Shown here: positions 8,045 through 16,251 of the stretch, piece after piece | How the letters are laid out: every line of letters begins with the position of its first letter | Position numbering within the stretch: position 1 is the stretch's first letter | Origin: DASZBX01 sp035943635 | Lineage (GTDB): Bacteria > Actinomycetota > Actinomycetes > Streptomycetales > Catenulisporaceae | NCBI GenBank assembly: GCA_035943635.1 | Contig: DASZBX010000106.1 | Coordinates: 194,423-258,422 of the forward strand | Reading direction: 5' to 3' | DNA length: 64,000 nt | Notes under the pieces: generated by a model | Databases searched by the model: none | Seen by the model: the letters and a program-made list of their open reading frames with translations, nothing else | Told to the model about the DNA's origin: nothing | Translations under genes and position numbers: made by a program

Positions 8045-8797
8045 ATGGTCGCCACCGCCCTGAGCAACGCGCAGGCCGAACTCGGCCGCACCTTCCTGTG
8101 GCCGGCCGGGCTGACCGGCCGCAACCTGACCACCGCGTGGAGCTTCGGGGTCGGGCGCGGACTGCTCGACTCGGCCGTGATGGAGGTGGCCGGGCTGAGC
8201 CTGCAACCGGCCGTCTCCAGCCTGGCCGCCTACGCCCTGGCCCGCAAACGGTTCCGCGGCGCAGCCGCCGTGATGATGGTGATCATGGCGACTATGATGA
8301 TGCCGGACGAGGTGATCGCGATCCCGCTCTTCCTGATCATCGGCAAGATCCCGGAGCCGTTCACCCACGGCACCCTGCTGGACTCCTCCGGCGGCCTGAT
8401 CCTGCCGCTGGTCGGCTGGGCCCTGCCGATCTACATCCTGACCGGGTTCATGAAACGGATCCCGGCCGAGCTGGGGGAGGCGGCCCGGGTGGACGGCGCC
8501 GGCGACCCGCGGATCTTCCTGCGGATCGTCTTGCCCTTGTGCAAACCGGCCCTGGGCACCTGCGCCGTGTTCGGCTTCCTGATGATCTGGGACCAGTACC
8601 TGCTGCCGCTGCTGGTGGTCCAGACCCCGTCGATGGACCCGCTGACCGTCGTGGTCACCTCGATCCAGTCCAGCGAGGAACTGCCCGACGGAGTGCGGCT
8701 GGCCGCCGCGATCCTGAGGATCCCGAGTGTCCTGTTCTACCTGGGCCTGCAGCGCGTGTTCGAGCGCGGGCTCTTCTCGGGATCGGTCAAGGGCTGA
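8045..8797 (+). CDS. Carbohydrate ABC transporter permease (MalG type), probably damaged at the N-terminus
   Basis: 250 residues with about five membrane spans and the conserved EAA loop, EAARVDGAGDPRIFLRIVLP (about 140-160), which docks on the ATPase. The first membrane segment of this family (RLALRLLGYAAALGVFLLPL) is encoded in frame upstream of the ATG at 8045 but has no start codon. An ATG at 7897 giving MAIVGSSATARGLALPG is in another frame, so a one-base change in the GC-rich run near 7950 has probably disconnected them. Either the gene is broken or this is a sequence error. It precedes glucarate dehydratase, suggesting uptake of an aldaric or uronic acid. Confidence 0.7.
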   Translation: MVATALSNAQAELGRTFLWPAGLTGRNLTTAWSFGVGRGLLDSAVMEVAGLSLQPAVSSLAAYALARKRFRGAAAVMMVIMATMMMPDEVIAIPLFLIIGKIPEPFTHGTLLDSSGGLILPLVGWALPIYILTGFMKRIPAELGEAARVDGAGDPRIFLRIVLPLCKPALGTCAVFGFLMIWDQYLLPLLVVQTPSMDPLTVVVTSIQSSEELPDGVRLAAAILRIPSVLFYLGLQRVFERGLFSGSVKG

Positions 8798-8826
8798 CCC
8801 GGAACGCAACCAAGGAGGAAACACCC

Positions 8827-10128
8827 GTGCACACCATCAGGATCACCGAGGCCGTGATCACCCCGATCGCGGTCAAGGACCCGCCGCTGCTCAACGCCAG
8901 CGGCGTGCACCAGCCGTACGCCCTGCGCGCGGTGATCGAGCTGCACACCGACGAGGGCGTCGTCGGCCTGTCCGAGGCCTACGGCGACGACGCCTCGCTG
9001 GCCGCGCTGCGCACCGCGGCGGCCGCGCTGCCCGGCCTGTCCGTGTTCGACCTCAACGGCCTGGCCGCCCGGATCGCGGCCGGCCTGGGCAGCGGCCTGG
9101 CCGAGGGCTCGGTCGCCTCCTCCAGCCCGACCGAGCTGATCGGCCGGGCCAGCCGGGACAAGACCGTGGCCCAGGCGGTGGCCGCGTTCGAGGTGGCCTG
9201 CTACGACGTGCAGGGCAAGGCGCTCGGGATGCGGGTGTGCGACCTGCTCGGCGGCGCGGTCCGCGAGGAGGTGCCCTACAGCGCGTACCTGTTCTACAAG
9301 TGGGCCAAGCACCCGGACGCCGCCCTGCCCCCGGGCTACCCCGACGACGAGTTCGGCGAGGCGCTGGACCCGGCCGGGATCGTGGCCCAGGCCCGGCGCC
9401 TGGTCGGCGAGTACGGGTTCGGCTCGCTCAAGCTCAAGGGAGGCGTGTTCGAACCCGAGCAGGAGGCCGAGGCGATCGCGGCGCTGCGCGAGGCGTTCCC
9501 CGAGCACCCGCTGCGCCTGGACCCGAACGCGAACTGGTCGGTGGAGACCACCCTGCGGGTCCTGCCGCTGCTGGAAGGCAGGCTGGAGTACCTGGAGGAC
9601 CCGGTGGCCGGGAACCCGGACATGGCCCGGATCGCCGCGGCCACCAGCCTGCCGCTGGCCACGAACATGTGCGTGACCTCGTTCGCCGAGATCCCGGAGG
9701 CGGCCCGGCTCGGCTCGGTCTCGGTGGTGCTCTCCGACCACCACTTCTGGGGCGGCTTCCGGGCCAGCCAGCGCCTGGCCGGGATCTGCGCCACCTTCGG
9801 CTGGCCGATGTCGATGCACTCCAACACCCACCTGGGCATCTCGCTGGCCGCGATGACCCACCTGGCCGCCGCGCTGCCCGAACTGACGTACGCGTGCGAC
9901 ACCCACTCGGTGTGGCAGCGGGAGAACGTGATCGAACCGGGCGCGCTGGTCTGGAAGGCCGGGTCGCTGCTGGTCCCGTCCGGACCGGGCCTCGGGGTCG
10001 AACTCGACCGCGATTGCCTGGAGCGGCTGCACCGGCAGTACCTGGACTGCGGGATCCGCAAGCGCGACGACCTGTCGGCGATGCGCCTGGCCGAGCCCGG
10101 CTGGGAACTGCTCAAGCCGAGGTTCTAG
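8827..10128 (+). CDS. gudD: Glucarate dehydratase (enolase superfamily)
   Basis: 433 residues from the GTG at 8827, preceded by an AAGGAGGAA site. Enolase-superfamily marks in order: the N-terminal capping domain to about residue 135; the KLKGG lysine motif (about 203-207); DPNANW and EDPV as metal ligands; NMCVTSF; SDHHFWGG; and MHSNTHLGIS with the catalytic histidine near 340. These match glucarate dehydratase, which converts D-glucarate or L-idarate to 5-dehydro-4-deoxyglucarate, the substrate of kdgD at 2783. It lies 29 bases after the permease gene, probably in one transcript under palindromes 3 and 4. Confidence 0.93.
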   Translation: MHTIRITEAVITPIAVKDPPLLNASGVHQPYALRAVIELHTDEGVVGLSEAYGDDASLAALRTAAAALPGLSVFDLNGLAARIAAGLGSGLAEGSVASSSPTELIGRASRDKTVAQAVAAFEVACYDVQGKALGMRVCDLLGGAVREEVPYSAYLFYKWAKHPDAALPPGYPDDEFGEALDPAGIVAQARRLVGEYGFGSLKLKGGVFEPEQEAEAIAALREAFPEHPLRLDPNANWSVETTLRVLPLLEGRLEYLEDPVAGNPDMARIAAATSLPLATNMCVTSFAEIPEAARLGSVSVVLSDHHFWGGFRASQRLAGICATFGWPMSMHSNTHLGISLAAMTHLAAALPELTYACDTHSVWQRENVIEPGALVWKAGSLLVPSGPGLGVELDRDCLERLHRQYLDCGIRKRDDLSAMRLAEPGWELLKPRF

Positions 10129-10148
10129 ACAGGGCTTTGTCGACAAAC

Positions 10149-10180
10149 GTGGGCGGTCGGCCGTCGGGCCGGCCGCCCAC
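10149..10180. terminator. Bidirectional terminator hairpin
   Basis: GTGGGCGGTCGGCC (10149-10162) pairs over 14 bp, including one G-U, with GGCCGGCCGCCCAC (10167-10180) around a 4-base loop, between convergent gudD and the protease gene. Confidence 0.8.
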
Positions 10181-10192
10181 CGGCGGTTGCGC

Positions 10193-11329
10193 TCAGTTCT
10201 TGCTGAACCGCTGGCGCAGCAGGGCCAGTTGCACCATCCCGGCGAACCGCTCGGCCTGGATGACGCCGGCCAGCCGCCCGTCCTCGATCACCAGCGCCCG
10301 GATTCCGCCCCCGCCGCCGCGGGCCGCCCGCCCGGACACCAGGGCGTTGACGGAGTCCTCGGGCGCGAGCACCGGGATCCGGGCCAGCGGGCGGGTCACG
10401 TCGGCGACCCGGACCGCGTCCACCGACCCGCGGATCCGGGCCAGGTCGGCCAGGACCAGCAGCCCGACCGGGGCCCCGGCGAAGTCGCAGACCGGATACG
10501 CCGGGTGCGACCCGTGCTGCGCGGCCCAGTCCGGGAAGGCCGCCACGGTGAACCAGCCGGGCGCGCACACCGGGTCCGGCGCCATCACCTCGGCCGCGGT
10601 CAGCCCGATCCCGGCCAGCCGGTCCGCCCCCTGCTCCGCCCGCGCGGCGGTGACCAGGAACAACCCCAGGCCCGCGGTCCACAACCCGCCGACCAGGCCG
10701 CCGAGCGCGGTCAGCAGCCCGAGGAAGAGCAGCATCATCCCGAGCACGTTGCCGGTCCGGGCCGCCCAGGCCTGGGCCCGGCCCCGGTCCCCGCCCAGCC
10801 GCCACAGCGCGGCCCGCAGCACCCGGCCGCCGTCCAAGGACGCGCCCGGCAGCAGGTTGAACACCCCGACCACCGCGTTGCCCAGGCACAGCCACAGGAT
10901 CACGACCACCAGCAGCCGGCTCCAGCCCAGGGCCTGGGCCCCGAGCGCGGCCGCCCAGCACACCACCGCGCACCCCAGGCTGGCGGCCGGGCCCGCCGCC
11001 GCGACGGCCAGGTCGGACCACGGCGTCTGCGGCTCGCCGTCCACGCTCGTGGACCCGCCCAGCACCCACAGCGTGATCTTGCGCACCGGCAGCCCGACCC
11101 GCCGGGCGACCAGCGCGTGCGCCGCCTCGTGCACGAACACGCAGGCCAGGAACACCGCGCCGAACCCGGCCGCCGCCGCCCAGTAGAGCGCGGCGCCGTG
11201 CCCGGCCGCGACGACCGGCAGCACCGACCGGGCCAGCACGGCGATCACCAGGCCCAGCAAGGGGAACACCGACCAGTGCACTGAGACAGGGATGTCGTGG
11301 AACCGCAGGCCCTGCTTCGCCGTGGACAC
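10193..11329 (-). CDS. Site-2 protease family intramembrane zinc metalloprotease with CBS-like C-terminal domain
   Basis: 378 residues from the GTG at 11329, which has AGGAGGT eight bases upstream. The membrane core carries the zinc motif HEAAH at residues 67-71, followed by GLPVRKITLWVLGG. The second zinc and active-site motif is NLLPGASLDGGRVLRAAL (about 180). After the last span (about 250) come roughly 130 residues with a paired-CBS pattern (AAEVMAPDPVCAPG, then VADVTRPLARIPVLAPEDS). Such M50 proteases cleave membrane proteins and the CBS part may sense adenine nucleotides. It is monocistronic here, with no obvious substrate gene nearby. Confidence 0.93.
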   Translation of the reverse strand: MSTAKQGLRFHDIPVSVHWSVFPLLGLVIAVLARSVLPVVAAGHGAALYWAAAAGFGAVFLACVFVHEAAHALVARRVGLPVRKITLWVLGGSTSVDGEPQTPWSDLAVAAAGPAASLGCAVVCWAAALGAQALGWSRLLVVVILWLCLGNAVVGVFNLLPGASLDGGRVLRAALWRLGGDRGRAQAWAARTGNVLGMMLLFLGLLTALGGLVGGLWTAGLGLFLVTAARAEQGADRLAGIGLTAAEVMAPDPVCAPGWFTVAAFPDWAAQHGSHPAYPVCDFAGAPVGLLVLADLARIRGSVDAVRVADVTRPLARIPVLAPEDSVNALVSGRAARGGGGGIRALVIEDGRLAGVIQAERFAGMVQLALLRQRFSKN

Positions 11330-11451
11330 TCTGTCGCACCTCCTGTCACCATCATCGTGCTTTCCGCGCAGCGGCGCAGTAACACTGCTACCCCCGCCGC
11401 CGCTGGTCATCCTGCGGCGGCGGGGGTCGTTCGGGCAGGCGGGGCTGACGG

Positions 11452-13359
11452 CTACTTCTCGGTCCAGGTCTCGCTGCCCGATCCGTTGCAGTCGTAGATG
11501 TCGGCCAGGGCCGAGTTCGCGGTCGCGGCGCCGGTCACGCTCAGGCACTTGCCGGACTGGGCGCCGACGATGGTGCCGCCCGCGTTCACGGTCCACTTCT
11601 GGTCGGCCGCGCCGGTGCAGGCGTTGATGTCGACGCCGGCCTGGTCGGCGGTCGAGGATCCGGCCACCTCCAGGCACTTGCCGGACAGGGCGCCGACGAT
11701 CTCGCCGTTCGTCTCGGCCGTCCAGTTCTGGCTGCCGCTGCCGTCGCAGGTGTAGATGTCCGCGGTGGCGCCGCCGGCCGTGGAGCCGCCGGTGACGCTC
11801 AGGCACTTGCCGGACAGGCCGCCGACCAGCGTGGTGCCGGCCGCCGAGACGCCGCTGAAGGTGAGGATTTCGGCGCTGCCCGCGGGGATGGTCACGGTCG
11901 TGGTGGCGCCGCTGACCGAGAACGTCGCCGCGGTCGGGGCCGGGAGCGCCCCGTTGGACTGCACGCTCTGCCCGCCCAGGGTGATGCCGCTGGTCGCGGA
12001 CAGGCCGCTCGCGGTCAGGCTCACCTTCTGGCCGGAGGTGTAGGTCGCGCCGAGGTCCAGCTGCAGGGTGCTGGAGCCGTTGCTCGCCGGGTCCTGGATG
12101 TCGTCGAGCACGACGGTCATCGTGCCGTCCGGGTGCTGCACCGAGTAGGCGTGCACGGTGGAGGAGTCCGGGTTGGTGACCGTCAGGAACTTGCCGGTGC
12201 CGACGTCGTGGACGGCGGCCAGCCCGTAGTACTCGGGCTGCGCGGCGAGGAGGCCGGCCGTGGCGTCGGCCGCGGTCGGGGCGCACAGCGGGGTGTAGTA
12301 CATGAAGAGGGGTTTGCCGCTGTCGCACTGGATCACGGTGCCGTGCTCGTAGTCCCCGGCCACGCCTTCGCGGGCGGTCAGCAGCTGGTCGTCGATCTCC
12401 CACAGGGCGGCGGCGAAGACGTTGCTCACGCCGTCCTGGCCCTCGCAGACCACGGAGTTGCCCTCGTCCAGCACGCCCGGCACCTTGAGTTTCGCGGCCG
12501 CCGCGACCAGGTCGTCCGCGGTCGAGGTCTCGTTGTTGTGCGAGGTCAGGCTGAGCAGGTCGGCGATCGTCGGCGGGGTGCCGCCGCAGGCCGCACGCGG
12601 GTAGTAGTGGTTCGTCAGCTCGCTGATGTCGGGCTTGGCCAGGGTCTGCTCGTTGGCCACGAAGGCGTTCTGCCAGGAGCCGTTCGGCGCGGCGGCGTTG
12701 TCGTCGCCCTCGATCGCCACGCCCGGCGCGGCCTTCTCGATGGCCGCGACGTAGGCCTGGAAGTCGGTGAAGTACTGGGCGGTGTTGCTCGAGTACTGCG
12801 AATAGTCGTCGGGTTCGTTGCCGATCTCGATCGCCTGCAGCGAGGTGCCGAGCGCGGCGACCGCGTGCGCGGCCTCGTCGGCCGCGGCGGCGGTGTCGTA
12901 GTGCTTCATGTTCACGCCGAGGATCACCTTCCACCCGCTGGCCTTGGTCAGCGTGCCCAGCGCGGTCAGGTCGGCCGGGGTGATGGTGGCGATCGACCAG
13001 GACGGCGCGGCCTGCCCGGTGGAGGTCCAGAAGGTCTCGTCGACGGTGTTGCCGCCGATCCGGATCACCGAGGTGCCCAGGGTCTTGAGGTAGGCGGCCA
13101 GGTTGCCGCCGGTGAAGCCGGGCAGGGCCAGGTCCGAGGCCTCGTAGGACAGGCCGGGCGAGTCCTGGGCCAGGCTGGTGCCGAACGGCGTGGACGAGAT
13201 GGAGATCACCGGGTCGGCGGCCGGCGTCGCCGCGGGCGTGGTCGCGTTCGCCGTGGTCGTGACGGCCGCGGTCGCGGCCAGGGTGAGCGCCGCCGTGGCC
13301 AGGCCGGCCACGGATCGGGACCGGCCTCGCGTCCCGCTGCACCTTTGCAATCGGCTCAT
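11452..13359 (-). CDS. Secreted GH79-type glycoside hydrolase (beta-glucuronidase-like) with ricin B lectin domain
   Basis: 635 residues from the ATG at 13359, chosen because a GAGG site precedes it and a Sec signal peptide follows directly (basic start, then VAGLATAALTLAATAAVTTTANA). The catalytic barrel starts with FGTSLAQDSPGLSYEASDLA and VIRIGGNTVDETF, as in GH79. The likely acid/base is in EIGNEPDDY (NEP about 181-183), and E299 in DEGNSV is a nucleophile candidate. A GH79-type beta domain runs to about residue 510. A C-terminal ricin/CBM13 lectin has three repeats marked by SGKCL. It probably releases glucuronic acid from plant or glycosaminoglycan polymers. A perfect operator palindrome lies upstream at 13441-13456. 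The exact substrate is unknown. Confidence 0.85.
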   Translation of the reverse strand: MSRLQRCSGTRGRSRSVAGLATAALTLAATAAVTTTANATTPAATPAADPVISISSTPFGTSLAQDSPGLSYEASDLALPGFTGGNLAAYLKTLGTSVIRIGGNTVDETFWTSTGQAAPSWSIATITPADLTALGTLTKASGWKVILGVNMKHYDTAAAADEAAHAVAALGTSLQAIEIGNEPDDYSQYSSNTAQYFTDFQAYVAAIEKAAPGVAIEGDDNAAAPNGSWQNAFVANEQTLAKPDISELTNHYYPRAACGGTPPTIADLLSLTSHNNETSTADDLVAAAAKLKVPGVLDEGNSVVCEGQDGVSNVFAAALWEIDDQLLTAREGVAGDYEHGTVIQCDSGKPLFMYYTPLCAPTAADATAGLLAAQPEYYGLAAVHDVGTGKFLTVTNPDSSTVHAYSVQHPDGTMTVVLDDIQDPASNGSSTLQLDLGATYTSGQKVSLTASGLSATSGITLGGQSVQSNGALPAPTAATFSVSGATTTVTIPAGSAEILTFSGVSAAGTTLVGGLSGKCLSVTGGSTAGGATADIYTCDGSGSQNWTAETNGEIVGALSGKCLEVAGSSTADQAGVDINACTGAADQKWTVNAGGTIVGAQSGKCLSVTGAATANSALADIYDCNGSGSETWTEK

Positions 13360-13774
13360 AACAATCCTCGTGTCCTGGAACTGTGCCCGGCCGGGGCGGG
13401 CCGCTCGCCCGGTCTTCGGCCCCTCGGTGGGCGGTGAAGCGTTCATATGTATGAACGCTGGCTATGTGAGTGAACGAGCGATACGATAGGTCCCATTCCG
13501 GCGGCCGTCAACGCCCGGCGCCGAAGAGGCTCGGCCACCTGGTGATGTTCGACTCTGGTCAGTAAAATTGCCCAAAAGCACCAAGCTCGGAAATTTTAGA
13601 AACTTTTCCGTCACATCTTGACGGGCTGGACGGCAAAGAGTTATCTCAATCCTACAAATACAAACATCTGGTGTGTGCGGGCAGACGCTGCTGGATCTTC
13701 GGCTCGGGCGAGAGCCTTTCCGCGGTACGCACACGCCGTTGTGGACCATGCGCTTTTGCACAGGTGGAGAACGA
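13360..13774. other. Intergenic region with operator and AT-rich stretch
   Basis: The part nearest the GH79 gene holds a perfect palindrome and a half site. Bases 13550-13670 are AT-rich for this genome and include an imperfect GGAAA/TTTCC symmetry at 13588-13610. I see no gene. It serves as the divergent promoter region for the GH79 gene and the broken glycosidase at 13775. Confidence 0.5.
13441..13456. promoter_or_regulatory. Operator-like palindrome 5 (GTTCAT-N4-ATGAAC), perfect copy
   Basis: GTTCATATGTATGAAC is perfectly symmetric in its arms and lies 82 bases upstream of the GH79 ATG, the same distance as the copy before kdgD. A further half site, GTGAAC, is at 13470-13475. It links the glucuronidase to the IclR/kdgD/gudD set. 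Confidence 0.75.
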
Positions 13775-14835
13775 ATGAGATCACGATGGATGATCCCTGC
13801 CCTGGTTGCCGCCGTGGGCGTGGGACTGCTGGTCGCACCGCAGGTGGTCCTGGTCCTACCACTGCGCTGGTCACCCACGCGCGCTGGATCGACTCGTCGA
13901 GCCCGTACGAGACCGAGTACAAGACGTCCGGCAACGGCAACGTCGTGATCGACCCGAAGTACTGGCAGAGCATCATGAGCTACCTCAGCGCCGCCGGGGT
14001 CACGGTCTACGAGCAGGACTGGCTGTGCGCGAACGCCCAGCCGACCTACAACCTGACCGACCCGGACGAGTCCTTCGACAACATGGCCCAGTACGCCGCC
14101 GCCGACGGCCTGGCGATTTCGTACATGCTCGAATTCCGGTACGCCAACGGCAGCGGCGCGAACCGGCCGCTGGACATCACCGTCAACGGCGCGGACGTCG
14201 GCACGGCGCCGTTCGCCGCGACGGCCAGCTGGACCAGCTGGAACGTCCAGGGCGTGATCGTGCAGCTGAAGTCCGGCGCGAACACGGTCCGGGCCACCGA
14301 CACCGGCTCCAGCGGCGGGAACATCGACTGGCTCGGCGTCGCCCGCGACGACGTCCAGACGGTTGCCACCCAGAAGGCCACGTTCAGCCTCGCCGCGACC
14401 GGCGTGGGCACCGGCCCGGCGTACGTCTACGACCACTTCGGTGGCACCGGCACGCTCGTCGCCCAGGGCGGCAGCGTCAGCGCCGCGGTGTCCGGCGGCA
14501 GCTACTGGGTGGTCGCGCCGGTCGGGGCGTCCGGGATCGCGTTCCTCGGCGACGCCGGGAAGTTCGTCTCGCACGGCGACCAGCGGATCGGGCACCTGAG
14601 CGACAACGGGCAGATCACCACCACGGTCGCCTTCGCCGCCGGGGAGGGCCCGGTCACCCTGCACGGCCACGCCCCGGCCAAGCCGACCGTCACCGCGAGC
14701 ACCGGCAGCGTCGGCGCGGTCGCCTACAACACGTCCACGAGCCTGTTCACCGTCGTGGTGACCGCGGCCTCGTCCAACCAGGCGGTCCTGACGATCGCCC
14801 CTGATTTTCAGCCGGCCGGGTGGCAGGTCGGCTGA
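13775..14835 (+). pseudogene. Broken secreted glycosidase: signal peptide, core fragment, CBM6/35-like fragment and C-terminal domain
   Basis: The ATG at 13775 has a GGTGGAGAA site and encodes a good signal peptide (MRSRWMIPALVAAVGVGLLV) but soon runs out of frame. In the next frame comes a glycosidase core piece (WIDSSSPYETEYKTSGNG, then YWQSIMSYLSAAGVTVYEQDW and NMAQYAAADGL). This switches abruptly to the middle of a carbohydrate-binding module (FRYANGSGANRPLDITVNG, then SGGNIDWLGVARD). A distinct C-terminal region (AYVYDHFGGTGTLVAQGGS) ends at 14835. The core barrel and the start of the binding module are missing, so I read this as an internally deleted, frameshifted gene. It is divergent from the GH79 gene. 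Confidence 0.6.
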
Positions 14836-14839
14836 AAAA

Positions 14840-14883
14840 GTGCGCAGGCACGCCGAGGCCGTACGCGGCCTGTGCCTGCGCAC
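14840..14883 (+). terminator. Strong hairpin after the broken glycosidase gene
   Basis: A perfect 12-bp stem, GTGCGCAGGCAC (14840-14851) with GTGCCTGCGCAC (14872-14883), has a nested AGGCC/GGCCT pair in the loop. It starts five bases after the stop region. There is no U-tract. Confidence 0.7.
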
Positions 14884-15048
14884 ACTGCGGGACGCCCGGA
14901 CGTCTGGATTCCCAGGCGCCCGGGCGTTCGCGCGTCCGCCTGTCCGTCAGTACACGAATGAGCGGCCTCGACCCCGGCCCGAGCGGATCGGCCCGGCGGC
15001 CCGGCCGCGGCCGAGCGGAACTTCGTGCGGTGGAAAGGGGGCCGGCCC

Positions 15049-15417
15049 GTGTCGGTCGAGGACCTGGACGGCGAGTGGTGGAGCCCGAAGTTCCGGTACG
15101 CGTTCCGCCTCGCGGTGCGCGAGCGCTGCGGCTACGCGACGGTGACCAACGCGCCGCGGGTGTACCGGGTCGGCCAGCGCCTGCTGCGGATCGAGTACGT
15201 CAACGAGGGCGGGTTCTCCGGCGTGCAGATGTTCGCCGACGGCGGCTGGGTGCCGGTGGTCGCCCTGCTGGCCGGCCCGGACGAACTGCGGATGACCGGG
15301 GGCTGCTTCAGCTGGCGGATGCACCGGGTCCCGCAGGACGAGGTCGCCCAGGACACGGTCCTCGCCTTCGCGCCCCGGCGCCGACGGCTCGGATTCCCCG
15401 GCCGGGCAACGAAATAA
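15049..15417 (+). CDS. Small hypothetical protein
   Basis: 122 residues from the GTG at 15049, which has GGAAAGGGGG seven bases upstream; an ATG at 15025 in frame is the alternative. The sequence is rich in aromatic and basic residues (GEWWSPKFRYAFRLAVRERCGY, in two parts) with beta-type stretches (RLLRIEYVNEGG, then WVPVVALLAGPDELR). It has no signal peptide or membrane span and ends in a basic tail. I do not recognise a family. GC3 is consistent with a real gene and no competing frame looks better. Confidence 0.5.
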   Translation: MSVEDLDGEWWSPKFRYAFRLAVRERCGYATVTNAPRVYRVGQRLLRIEYVNEGGFSGVQMFADGGWVPVVALLAGPDELRMTGGCFSWRMHRVPQDEVAQDTVLAFAPRRRRLGFPGRATK

Positions 15418-15763
15418 GCTTCGCGGCCGGGCCGCGCCGGCGCGCCCGAATGCGTGGCCTGCGACCACGGCCGGGCCGGTCGCGCGGCGCCTGCGGGATC
15501 CGGTCCAGTTCGTAGCGGAGGATGGAGGCGATGGGTCCGGTAACGCGGCGCCTGCGCGATCCGGCCCGGACTCCGGCCGCCGCGGGCGGTCCGCGCCGCG
15601 CCGACCGCCTAATCGACCTTGTCGCAGCGTATTGCCATGAGCCGGGTCCGTTGCCATATTGGTGTTTGGCCCTGCCGTGTCGGGGCCGTGTCCGAGTCCT
15701 CATATCGCCGCCGCCCCTGCGCCGACGCGGCGCGATCTCCCCTGCGCTGAAAAGGGTACCCCC
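15418..15763. other. Intergenic stretch with a 21-bp direct repeat and a doubtful small ORF
   Basis: A 21-bp direct repeat with one mismatch lies at 15483-15503 and 15544-15564 (CGCGGCGCCTGC then G/C then GATCCGG). A small Arg/Pro-rich frame from the ATG at 15531 has GGAGG upstream and overlaps the next gene by ATGA, but its sequence looks non-coding. Bases 15600-15660 are AT-richer and may hold the promoter of the secreted protein gene. Confidence 0.4.
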
Positions 15764-16249
15764 ATGATCCGCACGTTCCTCGCCGCCGCCGCGACCACCG
15801 TCGCCACCACCGCCCTCGTCCTGGCCGCGACCGGTCCCGCGGTCGCCGCCGCCGCGCCCGTCCGGGCCGCCGCGCCGGCCGCCTGCGTCACCACGGCCGC
15901 CATCACGGTCAACTCCTTCTCCTTCAACCCCGCGCAGGTCGTCCCCGGCCAGTCCTCCACCGCGAACCTGTACACCACCAACTGCACCGGCGTGACCCAG
16001 GCGACCCAGGAGACCTGGACCGGCCAGTACCTCAGCGCCTCGGGCGCCGGCCTGCCGTCCGGCTGTCCGGTGATCGACCCGCTGCTGCGCCCGGTGACTT
16101 ACGCGCCCTACCAGGCGGTGCTCACCTCCACCTCGTACCTGGTCCTGTCCGGCTGCACCGCGAACGCGCTGAAGGTCACGGTGCGCATCACCGGCACCGG
16201 CGGCGTCCTGATCAACCAGGCCTCTGCGACGCTGGCCATCAAGCAGTAG
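15764..16249 (+). CDS. Small secreted protein of unknown function
   Basis: 161 residues with a Sec signal peptide (MIRTFLAAAATTVATTALVL, cleavage near AVAAA, about residue 30). The mature part is Thr/Ser-rich with beta-strand character (ITVNSFSFNPAQVVPGQSST, VTVRITGTGGVLINQ) and four cysteines (AACVTT, TTNCTG, SGCPV, SGCTA), which could form two disulfides in an immunoglobulin-like fold. No known family is recognised. It ends two bases before the convergent TetR gene. Confidence 0.7.
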   Translation: MIRTFLAAAATTVATTALVLAATGPAVAAAAPVRAAAPAACVTTAAITVNSFSFNPAQVVPGQSSTANLYTTNCTGVTQATQETWTGQYLSASGAGLPSGCPVIDPLLRPVTYAPYQAVLTSTSYLVLSGCTANALKVTVRITGTGGVLINQASATLAIKQ

Positions 16250-16251
16250 CG

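Noticed and set aside
10193..13342. A 1049-codon open frame on the minus strand joining the protease gene to a long upstream extension
   Set aside because: Its upstream two thirds is a shadow of the GH79 gene in another frame (Arg/Gly/His-rich, no domain). The protease has a proper GTG and ribosome site at 11329.
15531..15767. Small ORF overlapping the secreted protein gene by ATGA
   Set aside because: A GGAGG and the overlap are suggestive, but the Arg/Pro-rich sequence contains a near-perfect DNA repeat and looks non-coding.
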